This document shows positions 33,041-36,362 of a DNA stretch of 36,362 nucleotides, in pieces. This stretch comes from an uncultured Pirellulaceae bacterium. Lineage in GTDB: Bacteria > Planctomycetota > Planctomycetia > Pirellulales > Pirellulaceae. Within the stretch, counting starts at the first letter, position 1. Each line of letters starts with the position of its first letter. The notes beneath the pieces were generated by a model. The model did not search any database, was not told where the DNA came from, and was given only the letters and a program-made list of their open reading frames with translations. A program made the position numbers and the translations under genes. The DNA lies in assembly GCA_938040995.1 (NCBI GenBank), contig CALHZT010000288.1:1-36362 (forward strand), given 5' to 3'.

Positions 33041-34468
33041 TTACTGGGGCGAGCCAGTCACGGTGATCTGTGAACCAACAGAAAGAATCGCCTGGAGATC
33101 GGCCGCGTCAGCCTGACTGACGCTGATGCACCCACGCGAATCGGAAGCGGTCACACTGTCACCCACCGAGTGAATGCCGAGGTTCACCGCATTGACCGCC
33201 GGTTGAGCCTGCAAGCCCAACCAGTACGCGCCAATTGGATTGCCCAGGTCACCCGCTGCAACCGTCTGGCCGGTTCGCGAATCCTGATAGGCTCGTGATC
33301 CGGTTTTCTCCGTGACCGTAAAGGCGCTGACTCCCAGCGGAAAATCGCGACCGATGGCAACGTTGAATCGGCCGGCATAGTGCGGACCAAGAAAGACGGT
33401 CACCTCGCGGCGGGAAAGATTCAGTTCGGCGTGGAAGGGCCCTTTGACAACCTTGAGTTGCTGACCGGCAGCCAACGTCGCATTTGTGGCGAGTCCATTC
33501 GAACGTCCAAGAAACTGGGCAGGCACTCCGTAGCTTTGGGCGATTGAGTCCAGCGTCTCGTTGGCTGCAACAGTATGTGCCGGCATCAGAAAATGTTCCG
33601 ATGAGTAAATGGCAGTTCCAGCGAGCTGGTCGAGAATGGTAACGACTTTGTCCCGATCCTGGCTGGACAGTGTTTGACGATAAAGTTGAGTAAGCAGTGT
33701 CGAAGCGCCTTCCAGGTCACCGGCGGTCAATTTGGCCTGAGCCGAATTCCAGAGACCATCAAAATCAACGTTCGATTGTGGCTGGACATAAGTCGCCTGT
33801 TGAACGCCCGACGTGTCGAATTGACTGACTGGTGGCACGATTGGTTGAGGCGAAATTGGCGTCATGGCCGTTGCCGCTGGGGGCACAAACGCAGCCGGTA
33901 GGGCAACGCTTTCCGCTCCGTTGGCAGTTGGCGTTGTATTGGTGGTGGATCCGGTTGATCCGGTTGCCCCATAGATGGAACTTTGAGTGGGAGCGACAAC
34001 TGCTGGCTGAGCCGGAGGCGGCACGTTGACTGGAAATGACTGGGGTATCTCTGGCAACGCGTTTGAGCCAACGTCAGCCAGTGGCTGTGGAACAGGAAGA
34101 GAACTTACCGGCGGCTGGTTCGATACATCGTTGATCTGGGGGAGACTGGCGAAGCTGTTATTCGCGGCAGAGGAACTGTTGCCAGTCAGCCCCGGCTCAG
34201 CACCGACCGCGAAAGGATTCGCGACTCGACCAGCCGTACTCACTCCAAAGTTGGAATCCGCGGCGACCGGCGAAACACCGCCAGCCGGCTGAAGGGCTGG
34301 CAAGTCAATTTGTGGCCGGTTTGGAATTCTATCGGGACTCAGTTGCCCGATCGCTCCCCACGCATCTTCAGATTCCGGCTGCGAGACCGGTTGATTCATA
34401 AAAAAGTTTGCGCCGTAGCCGATCGCCAAAAGCGTCATCGTTGCGACAATTGACTTGAGCGAATTCAT
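33041..34468 (-). CDS. L,D-transpeptidase (YkuD) with LysM and Pro/Ser-rich extension
   Basis: A 475-residue envelope protein. An N-terminal hydrophobic segment (MNSLKSIVATMTLLAIGYGA) is a signal anchor. Residues about 30-230 are Pro/Ala/Ser/Asn-rich and low-complexity. A helical tetratrico-like stretch (LWNSAQAKLTAGDLEGASTL) precedes a LysM domain (HTVAANETLDSIAQSYGVPA). The YkuD domain ends the protein with the catalytic His433 in GIHSVGD and Ser444/Cys447 in SRGCIS. It should make 3-3 peptidoglycan cross-links or link proteins to the wall. A longer frame reaches 35065 inside rarA, but ATG 34468 with GGGAGG upstream starts the signal. Confidence 0.9.
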   Translation of the reverse strand: MNSLKSIVATMTLLAIGYGANFFMNQPVSQPESEDAWGAIGQLSPDRIPNRPQIDLPALQPAGGVSPVAADSNFGVSTAGRVANPFAVGAEPGLTGNSSSAANNSFASLPQINDVSNQPPVSSLPVPQPLADVGSNALPEIPQSFPVNVPPPAQPAVVAPTQSSIYGATGSTGSTTNTTPTANGAESVALPAAFVPPAATAMTPISPQPIVPPVSQFDTSGVQQATYVQPQSNVDFDGLWNSAQAKLTAGDLEGASTLLTQLYRQTLSSQDRDKVVTILDQLAGTAIYSSEHFLMPAHTVAANETLDSIAQSYGVPAQFLGRSNGLATNATLAAGQQLKVVKGPFHAELNLSRREVTVFLGPHYAGRFNVAIGRDFPLGVSAFTVTEKTGSRAYQDSRTGQTVAAGDLGNPIGAYWLGLQAQPAVNAVNLGIHSVGDSVTASDSRGCISVSQADAADLQAILSVGSQITVTGSPQ

Positions 34469-34778
34469 CTTCGCCCTCCCTGACGAAGTGGTCCATCTGA
34501 CTGCCCGGCAGGTACACACCTCTCGCGGATACCGCGAGAATTGCCGGCGGCGAATGGTAGTGGATGCCACCTGGCGGGGCCAGCCGAAATTGGTGATGGT
34601 CGATGTTGCCGCTAGCATTCGCGGCGAGAGGTGGCTGATCGTAGCTGGCCGTGGCTGGCCGTGGCCGATGCCGCAAGACTTCGGGCGTGGCGAGAGGAAG
34701 ACTGATTGGCCAGGAATGCGCGAAGCGATAGAAGCCGCTCCCGAACTGTTGCCAGTCCGCCTACGGAGCTCGTCCGGC
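34469..34778. other. Intergenic region between rarA and the L,D-transpeptidase gene
   Basis: No gene seen. A perfect 8-bp hairpin, TCTCGCGG-ATA-CCGCGAGA, lies at 34521-34539, about 53 bases upstream of the transpeptidase start; it lacks a T-run. A direct repeat TGGCCGTGGC occurs near 34649-34669. The region should hold the rarA transcript end and the transpeptidase promoter. Confidence 0.5.
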
Positions 34779-36116
34779 CTAATCTTGCTTCCTTCCCTTC
34801 CCCAATTTGGCTCGAATCTTTGCCAACCGATTACCCAACTCGGCTTCGAAGCCGCGATCCACCGGTTGATAGTACTCCCGCTCGACTCCCAGATAATCCT
34901 GCTCGGCAACACCATCCGATTCTTCGTGCGAATAGACGTAGCCCTCGGCATGCCCCAATGTCTTGGCGCCAGCATAATGGCCATCCCGCAGATGCACTGG
35001 AACCGGAACCAGCCGGCCTTCGCGAACGTCACGGATCGCACTGCCGATCGCCACCGTGGATGCATTCGATTTGGGCGCGCACGCCAAATACGTCACCAGT
35101 TGCGACAACGTCAACTGACATTCCGGAAGCCCAAGAAACTCACACGCCTGCATCCCGGAAACCGCCAGGGTGAGGGCCTGCGGGTCGGCGTTTCCGATGT
35201 CTTCGCTGGCAAGGATGACAAGTCGTCGAGTCAGAAAGCGGACCTCTTCGCCGGCTTCGAGCATGCGAGCCAGCCAGTAAAGTGCCGCATCGGGATCGCT
35301 GCCTCGAATACTCTTGATGAGAGCACTCGCCACATCGTAGTGCTGATCTCCGGATTTATCGTAAAGCAGCGGTTTGCGTTGAACAGATTCCGCAAGCAGC
35401 TCGCGAGTCAGACGGACCGGGCTTTCCTGCGAAGAAAGGACTGCAATCTCGAGTGCTGTGAGTGCGCGACGCGCGTCACCGTCCGAGACTTCCGCAAGAT
35501 ACTCCAGCGAACCGTCTTCGATCTCGATGGCACGTGCCCCAAGCCCCCGGGCGGAGTCTCCGATGGCTCGGCGGAGCAAATCAACCGTCTCTTGTTCATC
35601 GAGCGACTGAAACTGGAATACCTGACTGCGACTGACCAGCGCGTTGTTGACGGAGAAGAACGGATTCTCGGTGGTAGCGCCCACGAGGATGACGACGCCA
35701 TCTTCGACATCGTGTAGCAGGACGTCCTGTTGCGATTTGTTGAACCGGTGAATCTCGTCCACGAACAGCAGCGTGCGGCCACCGCCGGCTTTGACTTCGT
35801 CTCGCGCTTCCTGCAACACACCGCGAACGTCTTTGACTCCGCTCGTGACCGCGCTCAACTGCACAAAGCGACAACCGACCGTATCGGCAAGCAATCGAGC
35901 CAGACTTGTTTTCCCGGTCCCTGGCGGTCCATAGAAAATGACCGAGCCAATGGTCGATCCATTTTTATCGGCGGTGATCAGCCGGCGGAGCAATTTGCCT
36001 TCGCCAAGAAAGTGCTTTTGACCGGCGAATTCATCCAGCGAACGCGGACGCATTCGGGCAGCCAGAGGCTGAACAGCCGCAAGATTTTCTTTCTCGTTGT
36101 TGGCGAAGAGCGACAT
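34779..36116 (-). CDS. rarA: Replication-associated recombination protein A (AAA ATPase)
   Basis: A 445-residue AAA+ ATPase of the RarA/MgsA/WRNIP1 family, related to clamp loaders and acting at stalled replication forks. MSLFANNEKENLAAVQPLAA is a typical N-terminus; Walker A GPPGTGKT (63-70), Walker B LLFVDEIHRFNKSQQD and sensor VGATTENPFFSVN follow, then the C-terminal tetramerisation region with ALYWLARMLEAGEE and GHAEGYVYSHEESDGVAEQDYL. A GTG at 36140 would add eight residues; ATG 36116 fits the family better. The 246 bases beyond it to the window end hold no recognisable feature. Confidence 0.94.
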   Translation of the reverse strand: MSLFANNEKENLAAVQPLAARMRPRSLDEFAGQKHFLGEGKLLRRLITADKNGSTIGSVIFYGPPGTGKTSLARLLADTVGCRFVQLSAVTSGVKDVRGVLQEARDEVKAGGGRTLLFVDEIHRFNKSQQDVLLHDVEDGVVILVGATTENPFFSVNNALVSRSQVFQFQSLDEQETVDLLRRAIGDSARGLGARAIEIEDGSLEYLAEVSDGDARRALTALEIAVLSSQESPVRLTRELLAESVQRKPLLYDKSGDQHYDVASALIKSIRGSDPDAALYWLARMLEAGEEVRFLTRRLVILASEDIGNADPQALTLAVSGMQACEFLGLPECQLTLSQLVTYLACAPKSNASTVAIGSAIRDVREGRLVPVPVHLRDGHYAGAKTLGHAEGYVYSHEESDGVAEQDYLGVEREYYQPVDRGFEAELGNRLAKIRAKLGKGRKQD

Positions 36117-36362
36117 AATTTGCACCGACGACTGGTTCACTGAATGATGGCCATCCAGCGTAGCAGTGTTCCGTGACTGGCACTATTACCTCACCGGCCA
36201 CCTTCGCAATCGAAACGTTTGCTGCTGCCGCAAACCTGTAAATGCAGCGAATTTTCGGGCATCGGCAGTTGCCTAATCGAATTTTGAGGCGGATTTTTCT
36301 ATCTCATCATCCCACGAGCCAAACGGGGCAAAACTCGACTCGCCCGCTAGCCTCAAAAGTTT

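Noticed and set aside
34469..35065. N-terminal extension of the L,D-transpeptidase to 35065
   Set aside because: It would overlap rarA and precede a clear signal sequence; ATG 34468 has a strong ribosome site.

Overview
The window looks like chromosomal DNA of a planctomycete, probably of the Pirellulales (Rhodopirellula/Blastopirellula type). The evidence is moderate GC, a fused alpha-beta 2-oxoacid dehydrogenase E1, an exported protein with an LEDRR-type N-terminus and dockerin-like repeats, a PEP-CTERM protein, and many short dispersed palindromic repeats between genes. No phage, plasmid, CRISPR array, rRNA or tRNA gene was recognised. The taxon is inferred from protein style, not from a marker gene.

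Positions 1-9129 hold an amino-acid catabolism block: a methylcrotonyl-CoA carboxylase carboxyltransferase subunit (partial, minus), a thiolase and a small unknown protein (plus), an Lrp/AsnC regulator (minus), then E1 and E2 of a branched-chain 2-oxoacid dehydrogenase, phenylalanine 4-hydroxylase and an SDR oxidoreductase (all plus). Together these cover several steps from leucine to acetyl-CoA/acetoacetyl-CoA and the first step of phenylalanine breakdown. No E3 or biotin-carboxylase subunit is seen here.

Positions 9130-10563 carry no convincing gene but are packed with structured repeats: a 15-bp tandem repeat, a 315-bp near-symmetric palindrome, a 147-bp element with long terminal inverted repeats, and several hairpins. 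After them comes an exported metalloprotease/PKD/dockerin protein (10564-12315), then minus-strand genes for a DUF1801/YdeI protein, a membrane zinc peptidase and an S46 dipeptidyl-peptidase, then a three-hairpin repeat, a perfect terminator and a PEP-CTERM protein.

Positions 17676-19685 form a minus-strand operon, DUF2237 - PqiA-like - double-MCE protein, an envelope lipid-transport type module. Plus-strand genes follow: a TIGR03790-type exported protein, an ABC-2 exporter pair, then (minus) an M61 peptidase with PDZ, then (plus) an M19 dipeptidase, a rhomboid protease with a Cys-rich tail and an HMA-MauE fusion.

Positions 30155-36362 hold dispersed repeats, a small helical acidic protein, a 135-bp tandem repeat, a candidate PD-(D/E)XK nuclease-like protein with a winged-helix-like C-terminus, pyrE, an LysM/L,D-transpeptidase with a Pro-rich extension, and rarA (all genes minus). 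The least described items are the nuclease-like gene, the protease domain that appears inserted inside a PKD-like fold, and the families of palindromic repeats.
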